Assembly: GCA_015680685.1 (NCBI GenBank)
Contig: MNCI01008022.1
Location: forward strand, 90,362-154,361
Direction: 5' to 3'
Source of the DNA: Gnetum montanum
Taxonomy: Eukaryota; Streptophyta; Gnetopsida; Gnetales; Gnetaceae
DNA: 64,000 nt
The position numbers and the translations under genes were made by a program. Of the stretch, positions 48,824-61,800 are shown piece by piece. The notes below the pieces were generated by a model, which did no database searches, had not been told where the DNA came from, and was given only the letters and a program-made list of their open reading frames with translations. Position 1 is the first letter of the stretch, and each line of letters begins with the position of its first letter.

Positions 48824-49325
48824 AGTCTACTACGACTATAAACTGGCAAAAACAAGTCTGCTATGACTATAAACTAGCACAACAAGTTTGCTATGACTAT
48901 ATACTGGCATAACTAGTCCACTATGACTATAAACTGGCACAACATAGTCCACTACAACTATAAATTGGCAAAGACAAGTTTGCTATGACTATGATTTGGC
49001 ATAGCAAGTCCACCATGACTATAAACTGGCACAACTAGTCTGCTATGACTATAAACTAGCACAAACTATCCTTGGGCCACGATGCTAAAACTGGCATCCA
49101 TAGCATTCGTCTGCCACGATGCTTAAACTAGCACAGCTCATCCTTGCATCATGACATTAAACTAGCACAACATCCACCATCCGCTACAACGTTAAAATAG
49201 CACCCAACAATCTACTGGAACTATAAACTAGCACATCACGATCTACTAAGATCTTAAACTAGGTCCATGATCTACTAGGCCCCTAAACTAGCACAACATG
49301 TGGTCTACTAAGACCTTAAACTGGG
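48824..49325 (+). repeat. Minisatellite array, about 30-base unit, in element C
   Basis: Roughly 16 diverged copies of CTATGACTATAAACTAGCAC plus about 10 more bases follow pol. Copies near the left are most alike; those near the right drift to CTACTAAGACCTTAAACTAG. Related words occur in the two other spacers of C. Confidence 0.8.
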
Positions 49326-49578
49326 TTTGTAGTTTAAGACACATAGTTCTGTGGACAAGTGAGAGCAAATACTTCCAACTCTTCATCATTTGCCCATACC
49401 TCGTGGGCTGGGCAAGACACTGCAATTCCAGAATGGAGTTCACATCGTCAAGAGAGGCCTTTGGAACATTTGCAATGTTACCACCCCTTAGCATTTTGCT
49501 GATCCTCTGGAAATGCCTTTGGGCATTTTTTTGACCTTTTGGAGCTCCTGCCATGATCGCCAGTAGTACCAATCCCAC
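49288..49578 (-). CDS. Hypothetical 96-residue ORF in the 3' spacer of C
   Basis: This is an open antisense frame containing GGNIANVPKASLDDVNSILE and a basic stretch (APKGQKNAQRHFQRISKML). I recognise no family. It overlaps the array end. It may be a remnant of a second antisense gene or chance. Confidence 0.2.
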   Translation of the reverse strand: MGLVLLAIMAGAPKGQKNAQRHFQRISKMLRGGNIANVPKASLDDVNSILELQCLAQPTRYGQMMKSWKYLLSLVHRTMCLKLQTQFKVLVDHMLC

Positions 49579-50997
49579 GCTACACTGACAACATTACTGA
49601 CCTTGGATATTTTATTATTGGTTGGAGCTTTTGTTGTCAACACCACCCACTATAGTAGTGGTAGTATCATGGCCCCCATCATTTTGCTACCATCCTCCAG
49701 CCCTCACCATTGCCTGGGCTTGGAAGTGTTTGTAGCATCCTAGCTCTTTGTCATTTTGCTAGCTTTCCGAGCTCTTGTCCTTGGTGTGGAGTCTCAAGCA
49801 CCTACATTGCCATCACCATTTACTATTTTGTTGGCCTCTTTAGGTGCTCAGTTCCACTGTGGCTACTGGAGCTTTTGCAACCCTCTCACTTCGACACTTA
49901 CATTGGTTTTCCTGCATTGGTTCTTCAAGCTCTTAGAACTGGTCCAACCATTGTAGAATTTGCAACACACTCACATCCAGTAGTTTACTCTCATCTCATG
50001 TCATGTGGTTGCTTTCTTGTTTTCTCTGTGTTATGTTTACAAGATGAAGCCTCAGAGGCAATCATGTAGAGACACATCTCATCGCAGTGACAAGATGCGA
50101 CATTGCTCTGATGTGCATGATCGAACTAGCTAAGCTACTCAAGAGTGCCTATCCCTATTACCTCACTATAGCCTACTTGCATTCACGCCTTTTACCTTAC
50201 ATTTCCCTACTTTCCCCTGCATCACCAAGCTTGCAACCCCTCTAATGCGTAGGGCACCCTCTTTATGTCAACCATAGAACCCATAGTAGATATAACACAA
50301 CTTGTCCTATGATGAGCCCCAGTGGGCTAGTTAGAGCCCAAGCAGATGTAATGCAACTCATCCTAAGGAGGAAACACTTGTCCTACAAATGTGACATGGT
50401 TGCATTAAAGCCAAGCTCATTAGGTGGCATGCAACCCACCTGACAAAAAGCATCCTGTAGCTAGCATCTCGTAATGTGTAGAACCCAAAGTAGGTTTTCC
50501 TTGCAATCAAAAAATGCAAAAAAAAAAGAAAAAGAAAAAAGAAAGAAAGTAAAGAGAATGGGGCAAAACATGTCCCCAAGCAAAAATTATTAGAGTTGTA
50601 ATTTTGTAATCGGTCCAACCCTGAATCCACATCGACCTTCTCATAAGCACTCCAATGAGAGGTCATGATTTTTGGGACAAGCCATTTTGGTATCATGGAC
50701 GCTGACTTTCTCACAAGCACTCTGATGAGAGGTCATTGTATTGGTGAAAATCCTTTCCTAGTGTTGCATCTTGCAGTTTCACACCATTTGCATTTCATCT
50801 CCTTGTTACCCCTTAGCATGATCCCTACATCCTTTGTCTCCAACATACCATTTCCCTTAGCACTCTTGAGCATGGTGTAGTAACATTTGATTATGTACCA
50901 ATGAGTGATGTTGGTGGCAAGCCTGCTGTAAATAGTTTTTCATTCTTTGTCAATGTCTCTCGGGCCACTTCTCCAAACATCAACAAAGAGGGGCTAA
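49579..50997. other. 3' spacer and polypurine tracts of element C
   Basis: No credible gene. A 60-base purine-rich stretch lies at about 50513-50575 (runs of A with G), and the tract AAAGAGGGG at 50985-50993 directly precedes the right LTR. The latter is the likely plus-strand primer. Confidence 0.45.
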
Positions 50998-52555
50998 TGA
51001 AACACCATCAAAGTTGGGCCACCAGGTCTCAGTTGCAAATTTGTCTAAGTGTCAAAACTTGGTAAATTTTTTCTAAGTGTTGAGATTATGCTCCCACTAC
51101 TAGGACTACACTCCAGAGCATAGTTAGCATAGTTGACACTAATAGTCAATATTTGCAAATTTTTTTTAAGTGTCAATAGTAGCTACAAATTTTTCTAAGT
51201 GTTCTGACTATGCTCACTCTATCAGGACTACACTCTAGAGCATAGTTAGCATAGTTAGCACTAAAAATGATTAGTTTTGCAAATTTTCCTAAGTGTTAAG
51301 ATAGAGGTTATTGAGCATGGTTGGGATGGAAGAAATAGTTTGGCAAAATTTCTAACTTTTGGCATGTGCTCTCTACTATGCTCTAGAGTGTAGTTAGCAC
51401 CAAGGCCATCAATTTTGCAAGTTTTTTCTAAGTGTTTAGGCTATGCTCTCCTTGCTAGGACTATGCTCTAGAGTGTAGTCAGTGTAGTCTATCAGAATTA
51501 CCTCTAGATGCCTCCAGAACTCAACACCAGTCTTCATCTTAACTTCAACATTCCTTCAGCAAGCAAGATCAGCAATTTGCATTTCATTTGCACCCTCCAT
51601 TTGCCCCTAAAATTGTACCTATGCTCGACACCACTTGGGAGAGTGGGTAGTGTAGTCTCCAAAACTACACTATTTTGCATTCTTTTCAAGTATATTGTGG
51701 TCTATTTCACACATGCACATGTATTCTTGGTAGTGTAGTCACAATCTAGCAGTTTCATAGGGTCCATTGGAGCACACTAGTAAAACACAATTTGCTTCAA
51801 TGGGAGTGTAGTTGGGGCTAGTGTAGTCCCAACTCCCCTCTGCCACATGGTGCTTGATTTTTAATTCATACTAACCCTAATCCTATAAATACCCTAGTGC
51901 TCCATATTTTAGGGGTTGGAAAATTTGAAACGAGGTGGACATTTTGGCATTTTGAAGCAATCACTTGACACAGAGTACACTTAGCATTTCAAGCAGACAC
52001 CGTTGTGCACCACCATGGCACTGTTGTACACTACCTAGCACATCGTACACCAACACAACTTGTAGGATACCATGGTAGCTAACTCGGTAGGCTCAGACTT
52101 CACGGTGACATCAGTTCTTCATAGCCAGAGCTTGTTTGTACACTGTGTACCTCCTAAACTTTTCTTTGCAATTGACTACACTCCCTCCCATTTAGGGTGG
52201 TGCCTTTCTCTCTTACTCACATTTTATGCATTTTTCTCATTTTTTACTTGCGTTTTAGCATTCTACTTGCATTTTTCATTATTTAAGCACATATTTGCAC
52301 ACTTGCACCTTTCTTTTGTGTCTAAAATCTCTACTACACTCACATCCGTGGGCATCGCAGACATCGTGAAACACCACGTTCCCCTTTGACACTTGTTTCT
52401 TTGTAACACTCATAAGTCTTAGTTCAATTGATAAGACCATTTTAGGCACCCTGCCTCCATTCCTAGTAGGCCCTCATGTGGAAGCAGGGTTAGAGCTATG
52501 TAACCATGGACCTCTCGAAGTCCTGCTCCAGCCTTTGACGTTTTCGGTCACTACA
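50998..52555 (+). repeat. 3' LTR of element C
   Basis: It begins TGAAACACCATC and ends CACTACA. Compared with the left copy it carries many transitions and a few indels. The same palindromic words are present, e.g. 51459-51480. It is followed by the leader of A (52556-52673). Confidence 0.85.
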
Positions 52556-52653
52556 ATGTGTGTGACTTAAAATATTAATATTTTCTAAAAGATAGATTGT
52601 TAATACTTTTACAACAATTGTTTATAATATAACTAATCTAGATAACTAGTACC

Positions 52654-52673
52654 ATCCCTAGCATCGATGCCAA
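52654..52673 (-). other. Primer-binding site of element A (tRNA-Asp-like)
   Basis: TTGGCATCGATGCTAGGGAT on the minus strand abuts the inner end of the right LTR of A. It resembles the complement of the tRNA-Asp 3' end and the sites in B and D. Confidence 0.65.
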
Positions 52674-53563
52674 TGATGAGCAATGGATACCCCCTATGCC
52701 CAACCATATGATTCATAAGTGTTCACAAATGATCTAGTTGAATTCCATGGATGGGACTAATTGTGGCATCTAGATTGTTAAGCATTGATCAAAAGACATT
52801 GTCTTCCCACTTGGATTAGTGGTAGCTTTGTCACGTATGATTTAGTCCAAAGTGAGGCACATGATGGTTGATGTTGTTACGACCTTATGCTAATCTTAAC
52901 AGTAATGGAGAAAATAATTATTTAATCTAACTAACAACAAGAAGGTAAATCTAAACTAGCCTAGGGTGATGAGCATAGGGTCTTGGCTTGCCATACATGT
53001 CTTGGGCTCATGTAACCATTACTAGGATTACCAAGCGTTATGCTATTGAGCAAACCAAGCAATAACACTACAAGGATTACCAAACGATTACACTTAAACA
53101 CTCAAAACCAGTTGTACTCATTTCACTTTATTAATGAACAAGTAAAGTAAAATGCTTGGAATGTAAATGATAAAACTAAGAAAATAGTAAAAAGTATGCT
53201 AAGTAAAATAGTAAAACTAAGTAGATGCTGCAATGATGAAAAGTAATCTTGATCTTTATTTTCAAACATGAACTATGTCCAAGTACACTTCACTCGAATA
53301 AAGATTTTGTACAACTTCTCAATACCACATTGTAGGCATTCACTCTATCACTAAAACTACGAAACAAAATTGCAAGAATTTCCCTAAGAATAGAATGAAA
53401 AGTTGTTGGATTGTGTGTCCAAGTGTCGTATTTATAGGGGTGCACACATCTTGAGACATCGTATCAACGAAGACATGTCATGAGTGGTGACATTGTATTA
53501 GTGATATCGTTGATATGACGTCGTTGCTACAGTGTCATTATTTGGTAAAATTTGACTTCATCA
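52674..53563 (-). repeat. 5' LTR of element A
   Basis: It starts TGATGAGCAATGG and ends TTGACTTCATCA (890 bases). A minus-strand TATA box (TATAAATA) is at 53429-53436. Inverted and direct copies of a TCGTTGATA motif lie between it and the LTR end (about 53460-53530). Confidence 0.88.
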
Positions 53564-53568
53564 CTATG
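53564..53568. repeat. Target-site duplication of element A, right copy (ctatg)
   Basis: It is identical to 20036-20040 on the far side of A. Joining the LINE across the two copies restores one continuous reading order. Confidence 0.85.
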
Positions 53569-55138
53569 CTTGGAAGATAGGCTAAAGAAAATCAAATATG
53601 TGCAATTTCCCAAGCAAGGTTCAGGTAACAACATTTTGCTATAGATCTCATCACTTTAAAATATATTATTAATAGATCAAATGGTGTACACAAGAATATT
53701 TTTATTTGCTTCATAGATTTTTCTAAGGCCTATGATTTTGTCATTTGAAGTAAGTTATAGAGGCACTTGGAGAATTTAGAAGTTCCTAGCATATTATTAT
53801 CAGCTATCCAAAAACTTTACAAAGAGGTATGCATTCAGTTTACAAATGGGTAAGAAATATTGTTAGTGTTAAAAAATAATGTACTCTTCTCCTACTTTAT
53901 TTGATCCTTTTATTGATGAAATAAAAGAGAAAATGCATAAAATACCAATTCTTTTTGTAGTTATAATTGGAAGTGGTCTTGTCAATCTCTTACTCTATGC
54001 AAATGATGTTGCCTTAATTTCAAGGGTTGCAATAAATGCTTAATATTTTTAATGACTTTTGTCAACATTTATGAATGAAGGTTAATGTCTTAAAAACAAA
54101 AATTATGATTTCAGGAACATAAAATAGGATGCACAAATTTTACTATGGGAGATGGACATCTTGACATAATTTCGTCTTACAGATATCTTGGCCTAGAATG
54201 CTCCTTTAATTATAAAAAAGATCTGGCATTATTCAAAGAGGTACAAGTGGTATGAAAGCCTTGTTTGATTTAAAAATCAAATACAAGAAGGAATCTATTG
54301 TAGCTTGGAATATTTACAAAAAACTTTATCATGCCATTGTTCAATTTACTATTCTATACGAGTATGTTGCATGGGGTCCTGCTCTATCAAATACATATTT
54401 GAAACAAATAAAAGAAATTCATAAGCTTTTTCTACTTGAAGAGACAGACATAATATGCTATTATCCTTCTTGAAGCAAAGATGATGCCATTAGACATTAA
54501 AGCTATTTGTTAGTTTATAACGTACCCTCGTAATCTTTTTGCATCTTTTGTGGATAAATGTTTTAAAAAAGTGAGGATGTAAACCTATGGTAAATGATGC
54601 CTTTATGAGGGAGTTCTATGACTTAATAATTGCAATATCTAGGAGTACATTCTTTATTCTAATCATAAACACATTTACAATTTGGGAAAGCAAGTAGTGT
54701 TTCAAAAACTTTTAGAAAATATAAAAGGAAAAATACATATTTCTATTTGAATAGTATCAAAGGAGGTCTTAATTCAAAGACAAGCTATTTATTTGTTATT
54801 ATTCCTCATCAGTTACATTGCAAAATTAGCAAAGCTCAAATAAGATTTCATCATTTGAGGCGAAATAGATAAATGGCTCAAAATTCACTGTGAAGAATGA
54901 ATACGCTAATTATGCAATATAATTAACAATAAAGATAAATACTACATTTTCCTACAATGGAGTACATTAGATATAGATGGGATAGTAAAGTTGTAAATTT
55001 AATTGATGTGTAGCAAATGGTACCAAGAACACATGGTAATTTTCTTAATGTTGTTTTCAAAACTTATATAATGTATATTTCTATTATCCAATAGATTTAA
55101 AGGGTTTACAAACGTAATAAAATTTCAATTTCAATTTC
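53569..55138 (+). mobile_element. LINE, right part (RT to 3' end), interrupted by element A
   Basis: Broken frames give LITLKYIINRSNGVHKNIFI and CFIDFSKAYDFV, the RT box with FSKAYD, then further pieces. The open frame at 54252-54473 gives ALFDLKIKYKKESIVAWNIY and YEYVAWGPALSNTYLKQIKE, matching the 7.3-kb copy. The element ends near ATTTCAATTTCAATTTC, a short 3' repeat typical of LINE tails. It is dead by many stops. Confidence 0.7.
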
Positions 55139-55805
55139 ACAACACTAGAATAGTTGATAGTATGAAAAAATTTGTTTTCTAACCTTCCAAGGCTAGAGTT
55201 TTAAATCCTTACACTTGCTTTTAAAAGCACATAGAGCCCTAAAATCTCCTACTATTCTTTGTTTGATGCACTTCACCTACTTGTAACTATTCATGTAAAT
55301 GAGACTTAAATATTCAATTGTAATTAGTCATATAAATGAGACCTATTTCATCACAACTTTTTTATTCTTATCTTAAATCCAGCTCCTAGGTAAACCCCAA
55401 GATATATCCCCATGACTTGTTACTTTCGAATTTGGCTAGTAGGATAACCCTATGTTACACAACAAGGCAAAAACTTCTCTATCACACAAACACAAATTGA
55501 ACTCACAATCTTCCAACCCATAAATAAACGTTTTGATCACTACCATTCATCATTTGGTGCAATAACCTATATTGGCTGACGGTTGAGAAGGGTTGCTTTC
55601 ACGGTGTTTTGAAGTATAGGTTTAAAGGTCAGTGTGCATTACAAGAGCATATTTTAAAAGTGGAACGCAAAAATACAAGGTTCGTTTAAAATGCTCTGTG
55701 GATTACAATGTATTGAAAGTTCTCAGCCTGGTCAAAAAGTTTATGAAATACTCGTATCCATGAAAACGATGAAGTTTTTACGTGTTCCTGGCAAATAGCA
55801 TCGAA
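55139..55805. other. Upstream region of the glycine-rich gene
   Basis: No coding frame. It should contain the promoter and 5' UTR of the plus-strand gene that starts at 55806. I see no convincing TATA box. Confidence 0.3.
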
Positions 55806-58800
55806 ATGGGGCTCTCTATTTTTGAAGGAGCAGGAGTGGGTTTCGGTACGATCTGCTCAAATTGATGGAAAATTAAATTTATATTTTTAGTGGTGCATCA
55901 CCGGAATTCATTTATTAGTTCAGTATTGGAATGGCTGTTGTTGGTTTGTTTTTTTTATTTTTTTGCAGGTTTTGGGATTGGTTGTGGCTTTGGCATGGGA
56001 TGGGGATTTGGCGGTGTGTTTCATAAACTTTCTATATTTCCAGAATCAATTCAGCAACATTGCCTTTTGCTTTGCCCTGTGTGTCTCGGTGCTCTAATTT
56101 CTGTGAATTTTTGTAGGTAAATCGGTTCAAACTTTGGGCCTTGGCATAGGTACGCTTAATTTCTACAATGTTTTCAGTTAACCTTGAATTGCAGGGTAAA
56201 CCTATTATCTAGTTCTGGTTTATAACAGCAGATCTTTTTGACATTGCTAATAGGATTGTTGATTTGCACTATATTTTTTAATGCACGAGCCACATCTTTT
56301 TACCTTTGCATACCCATTTTCTTTTCTTTTTCCTCTTAAAATACGTTTATGTATGTTTCACTTGCGAATGTGGGAATAAGTGCGGTTCCTTGAATCGAGG
56401 TTAGATACATGTGGAACGTGAAATGTACATATGGAATTTCTCAAATGAACTAATAAAAATTTATACACTATAACATTCAAAATACGGTCAAAATTAATCA
56501 AAGTCCAGAAAGAGCAGTAAGGAGTGCTTTTTGTATGCTCCGCTTTTGCAAGTTGAGGAAATAACCAAGGGTGTCTGCATTGAAAAGCTGCAAAATATCC
56601 ATACAAACAAGATTGTAACATTAGTTTTAAGGTTTATTTTTTACTGGTTATTTGTAAGGTTTAATTTTGAATTTTTGATTTTCAAAACATCTAGCATGCA
56701 CTTCCGAGCCGTTCGGAGTGTGTTTGCATTACGGATGCATGGGGAATGAGTTAATTTTTTCTATGAAACACTGAAATACCCTGAATCCTATGCAAGGCAA
56801 AATATCTTCTCTCTAGTGTGCAATAAATGCTTCAGATGCAGGGGCAGCATTTTTTTTGCTAGTGATTGAGGTTATACTCTGAAAATCAGAAACAATAACA
56901 CTGGTTTTTTTTTTCTTTTTTCTTTTTGAAATGTTCAGTTGTTATAACAGTCATATGGGGTCTGTTAAAAAGTAAAGATTGAAAATATCTTGTTTGGGAG
57001 CGTGCTTTCTATCATGCTGATATTTGATTCTGTAGCTTTATTCCTTGCACTGGCAATAAACAATAACAGATGAATTTTGTGCAAATCACCGTAATGTAAT
57101 ATATATAACCATATGAATTCAAAAAGTCAATGCATGCTATAGCTTTTACCTGCTATTTCAAATTCTGTGGCATTGTGTGCATATCTATGAAAAAACTTGA
57201 AAAGCAAACATTGTGTTATAGCAAATGTTTGACTATATTGAAAAGAAAACATTTTGTTAACTTTTTTGCCTAAGGATCTGAATACGTGGGTATATGTGAA
57301 TGAAAATTCAAAAATAAATGCTATTGCATATACCTTTATTTTTGATTGAGCGTTAAGTCAGTTGAATGAGTATTATGAATTCAAGGTACATTTGTATTCC
57401 GAGAGGTTGGCAATGACCTGGGTGCAGGAACTTTAGATCATTTCAAGTAAGCATGCTCCAGTAACCAACTTTTTAGTTCCCAAAAAAAAAAAAGAAAAAA
57501 AAAGAAAAAAAAAGAAAAAAAATCCAAAGAGCTAGAGTCAATTGTCTTTCTGTGATATCATATAGAAGATATTGGCTATGATTTTACCAAAAAAACACAT
57601 TGTTAACATTCATCCATGCAGATCTGGACTTGACACTGATATGGATGAAATAAACGTTTACTTTTGAATGTGTTAAATTAGTTGAATATACTATAATAAA
57701 TCAATGTACACGTGTAATAGTGACTTATGTGTAGAATTAGCCTATTCTGATAACCGACTTAATATTTCATTGGCAACAAATCCTACTGCTACACAGAGTC
57801 TTAGCCATTTGTCGTTTTGCCATATCAAGGTGAATTATTTTTTGGAAACTTTTACAGGAAGGAAGAATTTGTAACTATATTTATAGAAACATCATTGTTA
57901 GATTGTAAGTAGTGTGTTACTACTCCTGTCATTGTATTTTTCAGATAAGGGAAAGGTGACATGGGTAAATTAATACGATTGGTATTCTACAAGCTCTGGA
58001 TTAAATTCCAACATGTTATCCTAATAATCATTATCATCTTAGCCTTGTTCCAATGAAATGAGGTCAACTACATGAGTTCTTTATTGCCATTCGCCTTTAT
58101 GAAGAGCTAGATCTTTGTTTATTTACAATTTCTTTAGATCCTCTTCAATTATTTTTTTTCCATGTTTTTTTTATCTTTCTTTTGGTGGATTTCCTAGAAC
58201 AGTGATGTAGCAACCTTTTTTTATAAGCTCATTATTTGATCTTCATTGCACATGTCCAAATCATTTAAGATGCCATTCCTACAACTTATCTAAAATAGAA
58301 GCCACTCCAACTCTTCATCTAATGTTTATATTGTGTAGTTTATATCTTTTGGTAACATTCAACATCTATCTAAGCATTCGTATTTCCGCCACACTAACTT
58401 GTTATTTATGCTCTTTTGCATTGCCCAACATTTAAGTACCATATAAGATAGTAGGCCTAATTGTTGGCTTGTAAAATTTTCCCTTTAGTTTTATTGAGAT
58501 TCTTTTATCGCATAAAATGGCACTATCCTGTGTTCATTTTGACCATCCTAACTCAATCCTATTTCTTATATATTTATCAATTTCATCATTTGATTGAAGC
58601 ATTAATCTTACGTAGTGGAATTGTTTGTAGTGAGGGGGTTTTTGGCCTTGAATTGTCACTTTTATTTCACCACTATTTATGCTGTTATTGAAAATGCATG
58701 CCATATATTCTGTCTTACTTCTACTAATTTTTAAGTCTTTTGATTCTAGAGCATGTCTCCACTTTTCTATTTTAGAAGCAATATATTCTAGAGCTATATC

Positions 58801-61800
58801 CATTAACATAATATCATCTACAAAAAGCATACACCCAGGGACTTCATCCTGTATTTTATTTGTCAATTCATTTATGACAATGACAAATAAATATGGGCTA
58901 AGTAGACCTACTATAATTGGAAAATCAAATGTGTTTCTGTTCTAATTTTAGTAGTAGCTCCTTCATGCATGTTTTGAATCACTTAATTATATTTATCAAT
59001 GATGTTTTTCCTTTGCAAGGCCCACCAAATAATATCTCTAGGCACTTTGTTATATGCTTTTTCCAAGTATGCAGATTTCTCTATATTTTCTGAAATTTTC
59101 CATCAATTGTCATATCAGGAAAATAACCTCTATAGTATATCTCCTTGACATAAATCCAAATTGATTTTTTGATACCATTGATTCAAGTTTGAGACACTGC
59201 TCTATGACTCTTTCCTAAAGCTTCATAGTATGGCTCACTGGCTTGATCCCTCTATAGTTTGCACAATTTTTCACATCTAATTTATTTTTGTAGATGAGAA
59301 TAACAATGTTTTTTTATTTAATTATTGGTCCATCCTTCAAAATTTTGTTAAATAATTGTATTAGCCATTAAACTCTTGTATTTCCTAGTGCTGTCCAAGC
59401 TTCCATAGGAATGTTATTTTGTCCAACAACTTTTCTAGTTTTCATCTTTGATAAGGGTGTCTTGACCTTATAGAAGGAAAATTCAATAACCAAACCAAAA
59501 TTTGGTTCTTCTTCTTGGATGTCTTCTCTTAGAAATTCTTGACTTAATAATTTTTGAAAATAAATTTTCCACCTATCCAAAATTTCATTGTCTTTTATAA
59601 AAATTCTTTTATCTACCTCCTTGATGCATTTGGCATGATGAATGTACTTAAGTTTCTTCTTTCCAAATTATGCCAATTTATAAATAGATTTTTCTCCTTC
59701 CTTTGTTCCTAATTTCTCATAGAAGCTATCCAAGGCTTTATGTTTGGCTTTGGCTACTGCTGCTTTTGCCTCCCTTTTGCCATTTTGTACATCAGCCTAT
59801 TTTCTTGGTTTCTGCTTTGTTGTCATTCTTTAAAATATTTTTTTTATTTTGGATAACATGATGCACTTCATCACTCCACCACCATATCTCATTTGGGATG
59901 TATGTTTTTGCCTTTTGTTTCACCTAAAATGTTCTTTCTAATTTTTTAAGTTCAACTTTCCATTTGGCCCCAAATTAAATTTGCAGAACAACCCCAATTC
60001 TGCGTGCCTTTTTGAAGCAATTGTTCTTTGAATAAGATGATGTTGTTTTTCTTTGAATTCCACCATTTTATGCATTTAGTTCATTTTCTCTTGCTACCAT
60101 CAAAGTTTTGTATAGCTAAATTCATGACCATCAATCAATGCTGAGTTACTAGGCTCTCTCCAAGTATGACCTTGCAGTCTTTGCACATGGCCTAGTCTCT
60201 TTTGCACAATGGGAAATAATAAATTTTTGTTTTATTCATACAACTTTTATATGTAATTAAATTTTCTATCATTTTTAAGATGCACATATTAATTTAATAC
60301 AGGTGCATATAAAATAAAATTCTCTATGTAGACAAACATAAAATGAGGCTTCCAAATCCAGTATTCATACTGTTTGAATAAAATACTGTGAAATATTCAC
60401 ATTTCCTTGGGCAATCATTGTAGCATCAACCTCTCTATCAGATTGTTAGCTTGAGGCATTGGCTTTCTGTTCTCTCTCTCTCTTTTTCAAAACCAGAAGC
60501 CAACAATCCTTCTTAAATGTCCTTTCTTTTTGTAGTAGTAGCATACGACATCCTTGCTACGAGATTTACCTTTGTTATAGATTTTTCCATTCTCTCCTTG
60601 TTTGTTTTGAGAATGTCTCTTTTTTTCTCCTGCAAGGGCTTCTCTAGCATCTCTAGCATTTTCACCATTGGAACAGCCTACAATATTCTGTTTTTCTATG
60701 TCTTGAGATCAAATTATCAAGACATACTGTTTTTACCAGCAGAAGTATCAGTCTAGCCACAACTTCCTTGGGAGGCAGCAAAATTAATATGGTTATAATA
60801 CACCACTCTTTTGTGAAATTTATGCCTAAATCATCAAGCTGTGTAAATATATTATCCATTTCATTCAGCCGCTTTAATAGCTTAGCCCTTTCATTCATCT
60901 TAGTTGTAAATGCTTGACTCAAGACCATCAATTTGTTAATCATAGAGGATTGATGATACCTTCGCCCCAAAGTTAATCATAGAGGATTGATGATACCATC
61001 ACTCCAAATGATGGTATTCTCGGCCAGTCATGGGTGGCACTCTTGGCCAGTCATGGATCCCCACTCAGTAGGATTAGCTTTGAGCCTCCAAATAAAGATG
61101 TTGATCTTTCCTATCTTTCAGCCTGTTCCAAAACTTTTGTGTTGTCATATCTTTCACATATGCTTTTAAAATACTGTTGCAGAGGCAGTGCCTGATTGGT
61201 GAAAGAGCTGTTTGATTCAACTCATTGCACCTTTTACCTAGCATCACCGTTTTCTAAACAGCAGTGTCAAGCCTAGAATCCTCCTGCGCTTCAGCATTTG
61301 TCTCTAAGGAAATGCTGCATCTTTTTTGCTTTAGAATGTCTTGTCTGAGAATTTTCCATACATCTCAAACTTCAGCACCAATTAAACGAGTCATGTTTTG
61401 TGAATGCTTCATGGAATTCAAATTTTGCTTAAACAGGAGGGCTTTTTCTCACAAGTAAAACCCTTACTTTGGAAGGCAACCCACACAGTGATACCACGTG
61501 ATAGCGAAAAAACCAGATCGCTATAGTGGTGACCTGCAATAAAATTAAAAGAGATAGAAAAATAGAACAGAAAAGTGTGGAAAATCCCAAGAGGGTAACA
61601 GCTACAGGAAAGTTCTTAATTAATCATGCAATTCACAACATAGCCAAACAGGCTAAATAGCCATAATGCTTTAACACCTAACCCTACAAGGTTTTTGCCA
61701 CAAATCTATCTTCAGGAAGAATTCCACAAGTCAAACATATTTACTTAACCGTTCAGTGAGATCCTCAATCCATTCAATTATGTAATATATAAAACTGAGA

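Larger units (their letters stand above)
33307..52555 (+). mobile_element. Ty3/gypsy Tat-like LTR retrotransposon C, about 19 kb, nested in A
   Basis: The LTRs are 33307-34911 and 50998-52555. The order on the plus strand is gag, protease, a large spacer with antisense exons, then RT, RNase H, a second RNase H-like domain and integrase. The extra RNase H and the antisense ORF point to the Tat/Ogre side of Ty3/gypsy, and no chromodomain is seen. The purine tract AAAGAGGGG before the right LTR confirms plus orientation. The flanking five bases do not match clearly (taaca versus atgtg), so the duplication has decayed or an end is misplaced. Dense stops and a YVNN instead of YVDD show that the copy is inactive. 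Confidence 0.85.
20041..53563 (-). mobile_element. LTR retrotransposon A, host of the nest (B and C inside)
   Basis: The LTRs are 20041-20903 and 52674-53563, in direct orientation. The PBS lies beside the right LTR and the purine tract beside the left one, so A is read on the minus strand. Removing B with its duplication and C leaves about 6.1 kb. This comprises the 5' leader and PBS (52556-52673), gag (33296 to about 30976), and a 3' region with a shortened second ORF (20904-22796). No reverse transcriptase, RNase H or integrase is recognisable in that remainder. A therefore looks non-autonomous, dependent on enzymes from elsewhere. B entered after the gag end; C entered about 10 bases upstream of the gag ATG. 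Confidence 0.85.

Noticed and set aside
48824-49325. CRISPR-like repeat array
   Set aside because: The units are degenerate with no unique spacers, in a plant retrotransposon; it is a minisatellite.
20041-53563. A single giant 33-kb retrotransposon
   Set aside because: The interior contains two further complete LTR pairs (B and C), one with its own target duplication; the net length of A is about 6.1 kb.
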